Shown: positions 37,700-50,216 of the stretch, in pieces
Layout: each line of letters opens with the position of its first letter
How positions within the stretch are numbered: position 1 is the stretch's first letter
Source: Membranipora membranacea
Taxonomy: Eukaryota > Bryozoa > Gymnolaemata > Cheilostomatida > Membraniporidae
DNA: 64,000 nt
Assembly: GCA_914767715.1 (NCBI GenBank)
Contig: OU612067.1
Location: forward strand, 4,650,001-4,714,000
Reading direction: 5' to 3'
Position numbers and translations under genes: made by a program
The notes under the pieces: model-generated
What the model was told of the DNA's origin: nothing
Database searches by the model: none
The model's input: the letters and a program-made list of their open reading frames with translations, nothing else

Positions 37700-39528
37700 G
37701 TACGTGAATTTGAATGCCCTTTTTTTTAGGTCAAAACAAACATTGATCATTATCGTTGTTATGGCTGCATGATATAAGGGTAGTTTTTATGTATCAACTG
37801 CATTTTTTGCACCAAGAACCTGCAATGTCTTTTTATATGGACAATAGTGACAATACGTTTTGACAGGTTGATGAAATTCAGTGTCGCGCTATGATGTTAC
37901 GTCATGGCGTAACGACGTTATGTTTACGTTATATTACACTTCTTCGATCATGTGGATTGAGAAACTCCAAAAAATGTTTGGCGAGGTATGACTTGATCCA
38001 GTATTAAGACACGATTACGACACGGCACAATTCGAACAAGATCTTATTACCTGTTTAAAGACTACCCATGGGTTATTGTGTTCAGCTGTTTCCTCCAGTT
38101 ACTGTTGTGTGATGGAATCATCAGGTTATTTACCTCGAAGTGATAGAGAAGTTTTAGGCTCATAGTGCTGATGCAGCAGGATTCTCTCAATACAAACATG
38201 TGTTCAGGGGCTTGTCGGTAATAAACTCAACACTAAATTTAAAATTTTCATGCGCTCTGACTTAATCTGTATACATAACAAACTTTTTTTCTGTAAATGA
38301 AGCTATAATGAGGCAAAAGTTTCTTCGGTATGTAAATGCTGATAAATAATAGAACCTCAATTATGGCTTTTCAAATTCATGTCTTTCATTTTGCCTTACC
38401 TGCACCTCAACTGTGCAGACTATTTGATGGTCACACCCTACACATGAGTACCTATCACAGTTATTAACTTTATGATGTAAAAAGACATAATGCCAAGTCA
38501 TCGGAACGTGGCGCATGAGAACACAATCTACATCAGCTGTGTATATAGGGGAGGTTATTGTGAGGCTTTGAAAAGCAGTCACCAGACCTAGTGCATAGTC
38601 CGAGTGCTAAATAAAAGTATTCACAAAAAATCTTCTGACAAATCAAAAGGATAATGTGGGTAAACATACGATTGACGCTTGCTAACCAATCGATTTGAAT
38701 GGATCTCTGTTCTCTGGGCATAGTCCTTAAGATCTGGTTTCTTCTTACCCGCTATAAGGTTTACACTTGTGGTGAATGTCTCACACAAAATTCAAGATCA
38801 GTTTTGCCCTTGAGGTTACAGCAGCTATTTCTTCCTCTGCAATCTTCATATTTTTCTCTCTGAACTCAGCCCTCTCACAAACCAACTGATTACAAACCTC
38901 TAATAACATCGGTTTCTTAAAGATGTCACAGCAAACTCACTATATTTCCCATTATTTGTTTAAATTTGGTGGCTGTAGCCTTTGAAGGCCTTTCTAAGGT
39001 ACCCTCACACCTCTCTGCATATACATTTTGTGTTGACTTGAATTGATTTGAGTTATCTTATCATAGTAACTGTCTCATAACACGAATAAACATAAATGGG
39101 AAGTTTTTGGAGTTCTAAGGCAAAATAATGAGATTCCTGTGGTAATTTATCAGAGTTATCTTCTCCGATTCTTCTTAGTTTAGAAATCAACTTTTTCCCT
39201 AAATGGCAGACTGAGCTGTGTAGAACTAAGAGATGGTATTGATGCAACCAATCTATACATATAAATGTCAAATTATTGCACCCTTCCGTTTATAACCTGG
39301 AAGATAGCTTTTGGACTAACTAACTACGATAGTGATACTATCAGTGCTCATAATAGACCCACAACCCACAACCCAGATGTGTGTCACACATTATAGTTTT
39401 CAAATACATCCGATATGGAAATGAAGAATAATATCATAAAATAAATTGCTATAATATGAGCCTAGAAACACAAGTCGTGCATCTCATCAAAGATATTGGG
39501 TACATAGATGACAATGTTTGTAGGATGT
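37700..39528. other. No gene seen
   Basis: Only short frames without recognisable motifs or convincing splice context. AT-rich intergenic DNA. Confidence 0.4.
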
Positions 39529-39532
39529 TTAA

Positions 39533-39895
39533 TCCCCTGCTGCCACACAGCCAAATGTGTGCTTATAGAATTCTGTATAGCTCAAAACTAATAAAATGAG
39601 GCTGCAATCTCAGCATTGTCACCTAATGAGCAAATAATTTGCACAAACTGATCGTCAAAATTAGGGTATGAAATAAATTATCTACCGGCACCACGGGTGA
39701 CGTAGTTACCGTCTTACTAGTGCATACTGTACACGTCATTAGCTGGTGCGTAGATTTCATGCCCTGATTTTGAAGATCAGTTTGTGCAAATTATTTGTCC
39801 ATTAGGTGACAATTATGAGATTTAAGTCTCAATTAATTATCTTGGAGCTATGCAGAATTCAATGAGTACAAATTTGCATGAGTGGCAGCAATAGT
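39533..39895. mobile_element. TTAA-flanked miniature inverted-repeat element
   Basis: TTAA occurs at 39529-39532 and 39896-39899. Inside, the ends read ctgctgccac on the left and gtggcagca on the right. Extended subterminal symmetry follows: cacctaatgagcaaataatttgcac near 39620 pairs with the run around 39785-39810. The centre is a GC-richer unpaired segment. TTAA duplications suggest mobilisation by a piggyBac-type transposase. Confidence 0.65.
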
Positions 39896-40045
39896 TTAAG
39901 GTCCTTCAAATTTATTTTACATTAGAATAGCTGCATAATCTAAAAGATCACTTCACTACACAGGTTAGGAATCAACTGTGCTTTAACTTGTACACCGAAA
40001 TAAGTGTGCTTGTTATGAGATATGCTATTGCTAGCTACGCTAGGC

Positions 40046-40486
40046 CTAAATATGCCACATTGTCCTTCGAAAAAGCTGATCTATGGCTAAAAAGCATGTT
40101 ACCAGTGGAATTTTCGCAGAAATCTTTTTGTTGCTGCATTTGAAGTGGATGAATTTCCTCCAATCGTTTTGGTGCAAGTCTTTATTCATCAATGACATGT
40201 TTTCTTCCTCAAATCGTAGTTGGTAGTTTGGGCAGCGCACTTGTTTCTTTAAAAATCTATTTCTCATGCAATAAAACGATTCTTGTAACTCATCTGTGTC
40301 TACTCTAAATGTTGGATCTATCCTTGTTAATTGGCAGAGACACAAATTGAGACAATCAGAGTTGTTACCAATGAAATAAACTGAGTCCTGAAAAACCTTG
40401 CAATGGAAAACTTCAGACTTGGTTGACCGCAAATATATCTGATTGCTATTTATATAAGCTTCGTGTAATTTTATCTTTGTATTCAA
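40046..40486 (-). CDS. Unidentified 146-codon cysteine-containing frame
   Basis: Contains SDCLNLCLCQL, ESFYCMRNRFLKKQVRC and a charged middle. The early D-C-x2-x-C arrangement faintly recalls the antisense cysteine-rich family of this window (copies A-C), and it lies on the same strand upstream of receptor copy 3. The similarity is too weak to assert. No signal peptide or splice sites were established. It may be an exon of a divergent paralogue or chance. Confidence 0.25.
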   Translation of the reverse strand: MNTKIKLHEAYINSNQIYLRSTKSEVFHCKVFQDSVYFIGNNSDCLNLCLCQLTRIDPTFRVDTDELQESFYCMRNRFLKKQVRCPNYQLRFEEENMSLMNKDLHQNDWRKFIHFKCSNKKISAKIPLVTCFLAIDQLFRRTMWHI

Positions 40487-41884
40487 TTAATCATTCATGG
40501 ATGAGTGTTTGTTGAGATCTTGTCAGAAAACTTTTCCATCACCTTTCCCAATACTGACAATCATGAAATATTTTTAGTTTATGAAATGGACCTGAGTTGA
40601 GGTGTTGTTGCTTTGTGAATATATGAGGTTTTTGTTATGTGCTAAGCTGATACCCATTACCTGTACAATTATTTTCATCTGGTAAAAAATGGCATTTTCA
40701 GTTTTTTTCCTACAGTGTTAACAAGGACTCATTGCATCAATTTATGATTACTGGCTATGTGCAGAATAAAAAAAAATTCATTGTTATATATTTATTTTCA
40801 TTCAACTTCAACATTTGTCGCTAGTGCTATGAGTTACCTGGGTTTTTAAAATGTGTCTTATCATATAGATTCACTGTGTGACTAGGGTCAGTATACAGCC
40901 ATTTCCTAAATTTGATTACCAGAAATCTCTCAATTGCCATGCGTAAATACATATGGTAAATCTCATTTTAAAAACATGTTTAGCGTTTAGCCTTTGTAAT
41001 CTCGCAATAAAACTTCAACAATATGGTTCATAACTTGAAGGTTGAACATCGGAAATCAATTTTTAGGTTATTCCAGAATGAAATATGGCCCATCATAGGT
41101 AGGTTTGTCTGCGTGACAAATTGTCATATATATTTAAGGAATATATACATTCGTAAGAGATTATGTCTTTGAGTTATAAGCTGATGTTGTCGATGGAAGA
41201 TATTGTGTCTTACCAAGCATTTACACTTCACAATAACACCGAGTTTCTGAGGTAACAATTTTTGGGATGTGGCGGTTTATATGATTGCATCAACCAATCA
41301 ATCAATTGTATCAATGACTGAGAGGCCAATGTGAAAAGAAGAGCCATAGACAATGGGAACAAAAAAACTACAGTCACTGCTGCACCACCCTGTACTTTGG
41401 GGATTAACTTGATGATACAGGTCAGAAATTACTGCGCAGAGCAAAAACCTATAAGCAAAGGTGGTATTAGATTTAGGGCTACATAATCCGAAGATTTAAA
41501 CAAGGAAAAAATGGAAACAATTGTTTTGAAACAGGCAAAAAATGATGTACTTTGAATCTGATTTTCTGCTAATTACGCATTGTAGATTGTTCAAAAATAT
41601 ATTAAAATATTTTGTAACTGATGAAAGGAATACAGAAGTCCATTTATCTCTAATTTATTTGCTGATTCTTCTTTGAGCTAGAAGGTTACAGTTCTTGTTC
41701 AGCAGTGCTACCTGAGAATAGAGCGGAGTCTCTGCTGTTAAAAGATACACAATATGTGAGTAACATAAATTAATACATGTGCATTCTGATTCTGATGTTT
41801 TTCACTCCAGTTTGGTATATTATTGAGAGAAAGTGACTGCAATCTGTTATTCACTCCTTTAAAAGTTATCTCCTCTGTCTCCAG

Positions 41885-44800
41885 TCTTGCCTAAAATTGG
41901 TGTCGCAGACCCAAATCTTGTATATGGCATTTTATATTCTCAGGTTAGCGACCGCAATCCTCAAGTATATTACAACAATGATAACGCTATATGGAGAATT
42001 TTCAGCTCAAGGTTTGTGCTAATAATTCTAATGTTTAAATATAATAATGGTTTCGTGAAAACAACTATATTCTAACAGCTATAATTTGAATTGTAGCAGG
42101 CATTAGCATTGCACAATTATGACCAAATGACTGGGACCATACATAGATTTTACATTACCAACCGCAACAAATAATTATCTGATAACCCGCTCTAAACCTT
42201 CTGTCTCATGCAAAATGTTACACTGTTTTTAGGAATGATGAGCAGGGTGGATATAGATAACATAAAACAAACAGAAATTTGCAGCTCAGAAAGCACCATG
42301 CAGTGAGGAAAAAATTCTGATAAAAAAACATTGGCAAAGTAATAGACGGAGTTGCCCAGAGTCCAGGACAGCGCAATGGAGAAACATTTTGTTGAATTCA
42401 AATTGAAGGGACATGACATTTGTCTATCAAACAGAACAATTACTTACAAACAAGATAACAAATCATGTCCTGAGCAGAGCGAGTACTTCAGAGGTGACAT
42501 TAACTTAACACTTCAGGTTACAGAGCAAGTTAGTCCTGTATTTCACATCCCATGCAGGTAAATATTTTTACACATTGTTTCTTGCGATGTTAATTGGCTT
42601 TTTATGATGTTTTTTTTTGTTCCGTAATCATTTCGCGTAAATTTATAAATCTCAATAATTTCTCAATAATTTATTTATTTATTTATTGAGGTTTTCTAAA
42701 AGTTTCTAAAAGTTTAAAAGTTGCACTTTTATCTTACCAAGAAGTATTTAGAAAATCTGCTAATCCTTAAGGCTTGGGAAATACATGTTGTTTGCATTCG
42801 ACCATTGGATGCTGTTGTTCAGGGACCTTCAGACAGAATTGCTTGCAATTTGGAGTTGCACCCCCATTGATGCTTGATATGATGGCTAACAAGCTTGATA
42901 ATGAAAGAAAATCCTAACTTGTTCTTATTATACAACCCAGATGTATGGAAATCGATATTATTCCCATAAAAAATAAGATTTGTGCATCATCCTCTGTAAG
43001 TCATCACATTTCATTACGCAGAGTTTCACGGTTCAATTTTCACTTTTTGTTTGAATCACAAAAAGTGAAAAAATGACACAAATCAGATCATATATTTTGT
43101 CAAATAAATGAGTTATTTTGCACTTGTGTTAGGTAAAGAACTGTTAATAAATATTACTTAACACAAAACTGTAAATTATTTCAGTTTATCCTGTGTTTAC
43201 CATGGAACTGTTGATGCAAATATCCGATCGGTTACATCACCAATGAGTCGACCCTGAAAGAACAAGAAGGAAATGATAATACATCAGAGGTCATGGCAGT
43301 GAAAATCGATAACTTGGTAGAGACCTCTACTGTGACCATAGAAATCAGTCAGTTAAACCCCATGTTATTGCATGATCTTGGATTCAAAGTGATGAACCTC
43401 CATCGGTTTTACAAATTACCGAAACATTCTGTTGGAGTCCACCACTTGACCTATTATGGCAGCAATCCGATCAAGCTACAACATGCAAGCGAGATTAGGG
43501 ATTCTAAGGAAGGCGAATTCATCAGAATCAAGTACACAGGTATGTGCAAGTTTGGATATGCAATAAGTATTTTCATAGCCATGTACACACCAAACACAAA
43601 CTATTTGTTCAATCTCTGTACTGACAATGTTCACAATCATTTATCCAAATTGCAACAAAACATCCCACAAATGTTTGTTCAGTTGAATACATTGTTTCAT
43701 ATAATGGTATGCTGTAGTCTATCAACGTAGCTGGTATGATGGTATTAAGTTGCCTTTAAGAAAAAATGAAATTGTGGTTGGTCAACTGCAAAAAAATTTT
43801 TTTTTTAATGCAATTTTAGTGCAGTCATGTAATACAAACATCAGACATCTTGAGAGGCTGGACAGAGAGCTGATATCGGATTCTTACAAATATGTAGGGA
43901 CTTGTCACAAAGGATTCCAACTTTGCACCAAGGTCAACTACTACAGCTGCAGAGATCAGCAATGGGATCCCATGCTGATATGTGATCCTGATTTGAAATA
44001 CCCGAGTTCCAATATTCCCTTGGAGTCTGAACAAAATACAGGTAAAAGGAATTTGTCAATCTAGAATCCAACTTGTTTAAAACCGCAAATATTTCTGAGT
44101 ATTTGGTGCATGGGGATTAATCACAATAAGTATATGCTGGTGACAAGCAAGACCATTGACTATTATGTGTAATGCCTCACCTATTCTCCACCTTCAACAG
44201 TCCAGTCCACGGTGCTTTTGGGTTTTGCGTGGTGTTCCGAGTGAGTGAGCGGGAACTGGCGGGAACCGAGTTCCCGCAAAAAATATACAGGGGGAACCAG
44301 TTCCCACTGGATTTTGTTCAAAAACAGTGTCAAGTTGTCTCTTTTGACCAGATATTAATCATACTATTACAGATCCGTATTTCTGCACAATTTGATCTAG
44401 AAATTGCAAAAATTTCTCAAAATAATTTTCAACCCAGAGAGTGTAGTACCCGAAAAGAAAATGGTCCACTTAGATCAATTGGTTCTCGGAAATTTTCTCA
44501 AGTTGTCAAGTGTGTTATATATGAATTTGTGTTTGCAAACGTCTATAGATTTCTATGAATAGCAGTGAATGATATAGTTATCATTATTCTGTGGCATCAC
44601 ATTCAGAATTATAGGCTTTTATTGCAACAATTAATTTTAACAATGACAACGATATCACAGATATCTAGGTAATCTCTGAAACCATTCATCAAAAGTGTCA
44701 AAATAAGAGACCGTATAAATTTGAGCGGATAAGTCAAAGTAACTGCAGCTGGCTATCTTTGAATGAATACATAATATGTATTTTCTCTACTTTCTTAGAC

Positions 44801-47800
44801 GATGTTTGGATTGAGACTTGTGAGGGAAAGTGTATCCCATAACTCTGCATCAGTGCATCCCATCCACATTAAGAACGATTCACTAATTGAATACTGTTAA
44901 TCCTGCTTTTATACAGCCAGGTGATCGCTTTGGCTTGACTGGGCCTTTCATACCTCTCTTTGCCCTCTAACAGAATACGGTACCTTGGCTGTTAGAGTTA
45001 ATATGGGGCATGAAAAACACAATTAGTTTTTGTCAGTTGTCAAACAATGTTATCAAATTTGCTTACAGTGACTACAGAGATCAAAGATGGCAGAGGCCAC
45101 GAGATTCAAACTACAGGACAATCTACAGGCCAGGTGCCTTCAGATGATAGTTCTACTGATTCGACAATAACACCGTCTGCTATAATTTCAATTATAAGAA
45201 CCACTGTGGGCTTACTGACAGTATTTGCGCTATCACATATTTTGTACCGCTCTAAATTGAGGTGAGTAATTATCCTTCAGCTGTGAAATAAAGCGATTAA
45301 AATTTATTATGCATAGATAGATTAGATGCATTATAAAATGGGCATGCATAATCAAACCAAATAACAAAAGTGGAAGCTTGAATTTCCTTGTAAACTAAAC
45401 CCGTTGAGGTAACCTTAGATATGGACCCTATATCTCAACCAATCAGGGGATTCTACATCATAATTAAAACTTCTGTGTTTTGCGGGGGTTGTGAGGAGGG
45501 AGCCAAAAAGTTCAGTGTCCATTTCTTTGATGTTCACAGCGTATATATGTGATCTGTGCTATAGCAATGATGAGATCACGCTTGTCCTAGAGAGCATATA
45601 TAGCCAGTTAACTCTATCTACCCATTTACTTATGTACATCAGGGATAAATACTATCAGTGTACCATTTTGCAAATGTCTATACTTCAATTTTTGTTTTTG
45701 GTCATATCTAGGGCGTCTAGAAAAGTAAGAACCATGACAGCTGCCAACAACAAAGTCCAACCAAGAGTGCAAGGTTTGTAAATCTGTTATTGGAAGTTTT
45801 CGGTTAATCTTAAATCAGATAACTTTATGAGTTGACTAAGACTAAAACAAAATTATCAAAGTTCCCAAATATGTCTTTGATTGAGATAGCTTGCAACACT
45901 AAAGGAAAATAATGGGAAAATATCCTGGAGCAGCATCCTGCTCAACCTCTACTGATCAACATGATGAGTGGTCAATAAGATATTAAGCATAATAAACATA
46001 ATCAACTAAATGACTATTGTTGTATTTAAGTGTCCTTGCAATAGTAAGCTGTAAGGGGAGCAAAGTCAGTTGTGCTATTTTTCATACTATTATATCTCTC
46101 GCAGCCCATGTACTTCAATAACATTCTGAATTTATCATGACGCATGTAGTCTTCTGGACAAAGCCTGCAGCTGCACCTCTGAGTATGATATTCCATCCAG
46201 GAAAATATAAAGACTTTATCGGTGTCTGTTGTGAATCGTTGGCAAACCTTTTCACAGTCATCGTCATATATTGTTGTGTTTGATGGAGCCAGCCAAAACA
46301 TGTCTAAAAAGCATAATGAAAGTATAAAGGCTTTAAAATCAGCTACAACACGCAAGAAACAATCAGCAAAACTATTATTGGGGTGGCATATTTATTACAG
46401 ATAAAACAAAAATTCAGAAACAAGTCTCATGATTCAAAAATTATGGAGCATGACTATCCAGCATTGAGTGCTGCGGCGCTAAACCATATCACAGGACTCA
46501 CCTGGTCTTCTAAGACTGGGATATCGACATAATCGTAGTGTGCTCTCCCACGTAATTCCAATTTGAATAAATGAGAGTAGAAAAAAAATTACTTTAATAA
46601 AAAGTCCAAAACACTCCATGCTGGGTCTAAGTTGAAGACGAAATAAATAGCTCCTGTCTTTAGTTCACCTCAAGATGTTCTGATCTACTTGGCTACCTTG
46701 CGTCATTTTATATAACCAAGGGAGTTCTTAATCCCAAGATTACTTATCTACTTTTGATTCAAGAATGGTGTGGTATTGTCAAGAGGGTTACGCATTTGTG
46801 GTCAGAAAGCTCAGTGTCTAATTCTCACCAGGATATAGTCTGTAGGGTTTTTTGCATAATAGCAGGAAGACAGAGTGCTCTTTAACACTGACAAGAGTTG
46901 GTCACAAGTGATAACCTATGGGAAACAATACTGGTCCAAAATATTTTTAATATTCTCAAATTTCAATTTTTTGTCGTCTTCAGATTGTAATTACCGTGCT
47001 GAACTGCCCCAGGAGAATGTTGAATCTGCATCAGGATATGAAGTCATAGACCGGACAGACTCCTACATGGATTACACTGAGATAGACGAATGTGATATGA
47101 TCCGTAATCTGGACCAGACAGACCCCATTGATAGCCCAAGAGAAACTGCAGCGAAAATCAATTCTCATACTGTTTTCGAAAATGCGGAAAATCGTTTGTC
47201 ACTTTGAATTTGATGATGATGCAAAAAAACTACTGGAAAGACATTGAGACATCACCACTGTATCATATGAGTGTTTTTGGTAAAAATCAATTGAAAAAAT
47301 TTTTTTTTGGAAAACGCAGAAAATATTTTTATCCTCAAAAATTGATCTTAAAGCATAGAAAATGAACTGTAACCCATTAGGATATCATCCCCATCTTCTA
47401 AAGGCCAGAATTTCAGGTTTTTTACTTTTTGGAAAACGCGGAAAATCGTTTTTCACCTTGAATTTCATGATGATGCTAAAAAAAACTACTGGAAAGACAT
47501 TGGGATATCACCACTGTATCATATGAGTGTTTTTGGTAAAAATGAATTGAAAAAAAAAGTTTTTTGGAAAATGCGGAAAATATTTGTTTCCTCAAAAATT
47601 GATCTCAATGCATAGAAAATGAACTGTAACCCATTAAGATATCATCCCCATCTTTTAACGGCCTGAATTTCAGGTTTTTTCATTTTTGGAAAACGCGGAA
47701 AACGACATTTAGGCCTTTAAAAGATGGGGATGATATCTTAATGGGTTACAGTTCATTTTCTATGCTTTAAGATCAATTTTTGAGGATAAAAATATTTTCT

Positions 47801-48258
47801 GCATTTTCCAAAAAAAAATGTTTTCAATTGATTTTTACCAAAAACACTCATATGATACAATGGGTTCATTTTCTATGCTTTGAGATCAATTTTTGAGGAA
47901 AAAAATATTTTCCGCATTTTCCAAAAAAAAAAGATTTTTTCAATTGATTTCTACCAAAAACACTCATATGATACAGTGGTGATGTCTCAATGTCTTTCCA
48001 GTAGTTTTTTTTAGCATCATCATGAAATTCAAGGTGAACAACGATTTTCCGCATTTTCGAAAACGCGGAAAACGATTTTCCGCGATGAAACTGACTTTCC
48101 GCCTTTCCACGTTTTCCAGAACCCGGAAAGAGACTGCATTACATTATAATGCCAGAGCATATGAGAATGCTGATCATAATGATATTCAATCAAATCTCCC
48201 TAACAAGACTAAGCCTCTACACGGAAGCTGTAATGAGGAAGACGCTCTCAGTGTTTAA
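41885..48258 (+). CDS. ITAM-tailed receptor-like gene, copy 3: sushi-like ectodomain, TM helix, tyrosine motif; frame interrupted twice
   Basis: Exons: 41885-42011, 42360-42557, 43185-43539, 43820-44041, 45069-45261, 45712-45773 and 46984-47207. All junctions are GT-AG and phase-consistent. The fourth encodes a sushi/CCP-like module: Cys in SCNT, GTCHKGFQLC, YYSC, W, LIC. The fifth has a Ser/Thr-rich stalk and helix AIISIIRTTVGLLTVFAL. The sixth is basic. The tail has Y-E-V-I-x8-Y-T-E-I (Tyr codons 47037 and 47073), an ITAM spacing. Several N-x-S/T sequons mark the ectodomain. Two faults: exon 43185-43539 needs one extra base near 43213 to stay open (TGA at 43255 otherwise), and an inverted-repeat element splits the tail. 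That gives a stop at 47205-47207, with the original C-terminus E-D-A-L-S-V recovered at 48240-48258. The first exon and signal peptide are not found. A phosphotyrosine signalling receptor is inferred. Confidence 0.6.
46026..46560 (-). CDS. Nested antisense cysteine-rich protein, copy C
   Basis: Opposite strand to receptor copy 3, between its juxtamembrane and tail exons, the same position as copies A and B. The main exon 46342-46026 (acceptor gcgtgttgtag) encodes ADFKAFILSLCFLDMFW, a hydrophobic stretch that could be a signal or anchor. It continues with DDCEKVC, RCSCRLCPEDYMR, LLKYMGC and ends YYCKDT. An upstream exon with a strong donor (gtgagt, exon end 46502) joins in phase 1 and gives the same P-A-D-F junction as copy B, with a shared W-x-S-T upstream. 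Shared cysteine pattern: C-x3-C ... C-x-C-x2-C ... G-C. The frame is intact; family and function unknown. Confidence 0.55.
47180..48110. mobile_element. Compound direct/inverted repeat inserted in the copy 3 receptor tail
   Basis: Two direct copies of a roughly 260-bp unit (from about 47183 and about 47443) are followed by an inverted copy up to about 48070. Markers are ggaaaacgcggaaaa at unit edges, caccactgtatcatatgag, and gatatcatccccatctt with its reverse complement aagatggggatgatatc at 47720. The sequences on either side are homologous to each other (PRETAA...VFENAE and RKETAL...AYENAD), so the element sits between two repeats of receptor tail code. No coding potential of its own. Confidence 0.75.
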
Positions 48259-49986
48259 AGGGTTTATACACTAAATGATAAGGATGAATTTATGTAAACT
48301 TTTTTGTATAAAGCATAATAATTAAGCTGAATGAAGGGGTATATTTTTTTTTCGCTCGCTCGCCCCAACCTTATTGGCTGGTTTGAAATGTTATGCAAAT
48401 TATTAAGACCTTATTCACGGTACTTGGTTGATAGTTTCCTTCTTAGGCAGATTAAGAGGTTAAGAAGAACGTCACGGTTCACCCTAATACTGTTTCACAT
48501 TGTTTATACCCTCCTAATAATGAGGAGTGAAGCGGGTGGTGGTAAATTCTGCACTTTTTGCAGTTGACGTAATCAACGGTTTCACAATCAAGTGTTTGCG
48601 GTCCATGGTGTGATGGCAACCCAAGGTGTATATAAGGCAATAATCCATATCCACTTTATACTATATACTAATGTAGATGCTATAATACCATCATTTATTT
48701 TTAATCATCAGGCTAGAGCACAAACCCTTTTGAGAGAATGAATTATCATTATATTTTGCTGTCAGAACAAGAATTTATCCGTCATAATCAATTACTTTTT
48801 AAAAGATAATCTTCTTATATCATTCATAATTAATGTTGTCTTTGGGACAAATTGTCCCAAACAATATAACCAAGATTATCTATTAGCTGGTTCACTGTCT
48901 TGTTATCAAATTTTGATTTTCAAGACATGGTGCTGTGTGTAGGCTCTATAGCCAGGCAGTAGTTCCTGCGTCAGCGTCGACTTAAGGTATTCAAATTGGA
49001 AGTGATGTTTGATAACTTTAATCTGTGAATTGGTTACAAGGAGTGAATTACTACTATCATGTTGAAAAATAGCAAGTCAATTAGATTACTTTATAGCGTC
49101 ACCAGACAACAATATTAACATTAACTATAGCACTTAGATGACGTCTTATGATCAGGTTTTCTTACCGCCTCAATATTGTCAATGCTTTATCTGAAAATCA
49201 AAATATCATATACGGTTGGAAATCTGGCAAGATACAACATACAGTGGTGCGCGTACACAGGTCTTCAGCTAGAAACCATAAGTCAAGCGCTGTTTCGAGG
49301 CCTTCTCTAGAACAACCTCCTCAGTGCCGACCCCAGCAGCATGAAGCCACCCCTGTGTGTTGATGAGCATCTCAATCAATCTCATCGATCCTTCAGTGCA
49401 TTTGGTAAGTTTCAGTGGTTTGACATAATTAGTGTGTTTACGCTGTTGCGCAACCAGGGAGGCTCCCAACTCGTCATTGTTTCAGTGCAACAATGTTCGC
49501 CCCATCACTCTCATGCTTATACTCTAAGCCAAACCAGTGCTGGGAGGTTTGCGTTCCATCAATTCATCGGCGCAAAGTCGCTATCGTCAAGGCACCCGCC
49601 CCTCGTGCCATAGTTCACTACTCAAATTCACCACATTGAGCATAGTGCAACTCATACACAAGTCAGAGAGATGACTTGTTTACGCTACAGCAAGTGGGCT
49701 GACTGTGATTTCCTGTCTTGCTCCGCCTGCCTTTTATTCCTATGTTTGTAATACCTTAGATCTAACTCAGACTCACTTTGATTTTTCACCCTGCAGAGAT
49801 TAAACTACTTTAATTTGAGTATTACAGGCATAATCCTGCTTAGCCTTTTACCCCTGAGTAGTTTGCTAATCATCACTTAATCCCTTCAATCTAATTCTTA
49901 CAGGGATTATAACAAAAGGAATTCAATGCTGGCCAACTCCACAAAACAAAGTGAGTGTGTTAAACCCCAACTTACAAGTAATAGGA
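48259..49986. other. No supported gene
   Basis: A 78-codon frame at 48331-48567 and short frames around 49150-49610 show no motif I recognise. Probably repeat-derived spacer between the receptor locus and the elements at 50 kb. Confidence 0.35.
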
Positions 49987-50216
49987 TTACTTAGCTTTTG
50001 TCTTCACACAGTGCTGTTGCAAAATCCATGCAGATGCACTTTCTGCCTCATGTACTATGCTTTTTGTGGCTTGTTTGAGTTCTCTCCCTGAAAGCCCAAC
50101 TCTAGTCAAAAATTTGGTAGCTGATCTAGCCATGAAATCATGGCAGCCAACTTCCACTGCGAACAATTCGAAGGAAAGCAAACCTTTTTTCCACCCTTTC
50201 CTTTTCTGTTACTTAA
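49987..50216 (-). mobile_element. Retroelement C-terminal relic
   Basis: The frame encodes AVEVGCHDFMARSATKFL, then GLSGRELKQATKSIV and EAESASAWIL before a stop. The pattern (F)x-V-E-V-G-C-x-x-F...L-x-x-x-G-x-x-G-x-x-L-x-x-A-x-K is one I recall from the extreme C-terminus of polymerase proteins of dispersed retroelements in fish and cnidarian genomes. Only this tail remains; a TTAA-flanked element begins at its 5' side. Confidence 0.45.

Noticed and set aside
44172-44558. 128-codon plus-strand frame between the sushi-like and TM exons of receptor copy 3
   Set aside because: The flanking exons splice to each other in phase without it, and it has no acceptor and donor pair or recognisable content.
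48022-48120. Start of a plus-strand frame reading into the receptor C-terminus
   Set aside because: The first part is inverted-repeat sequence; only the part after about 48120 is receptor code.
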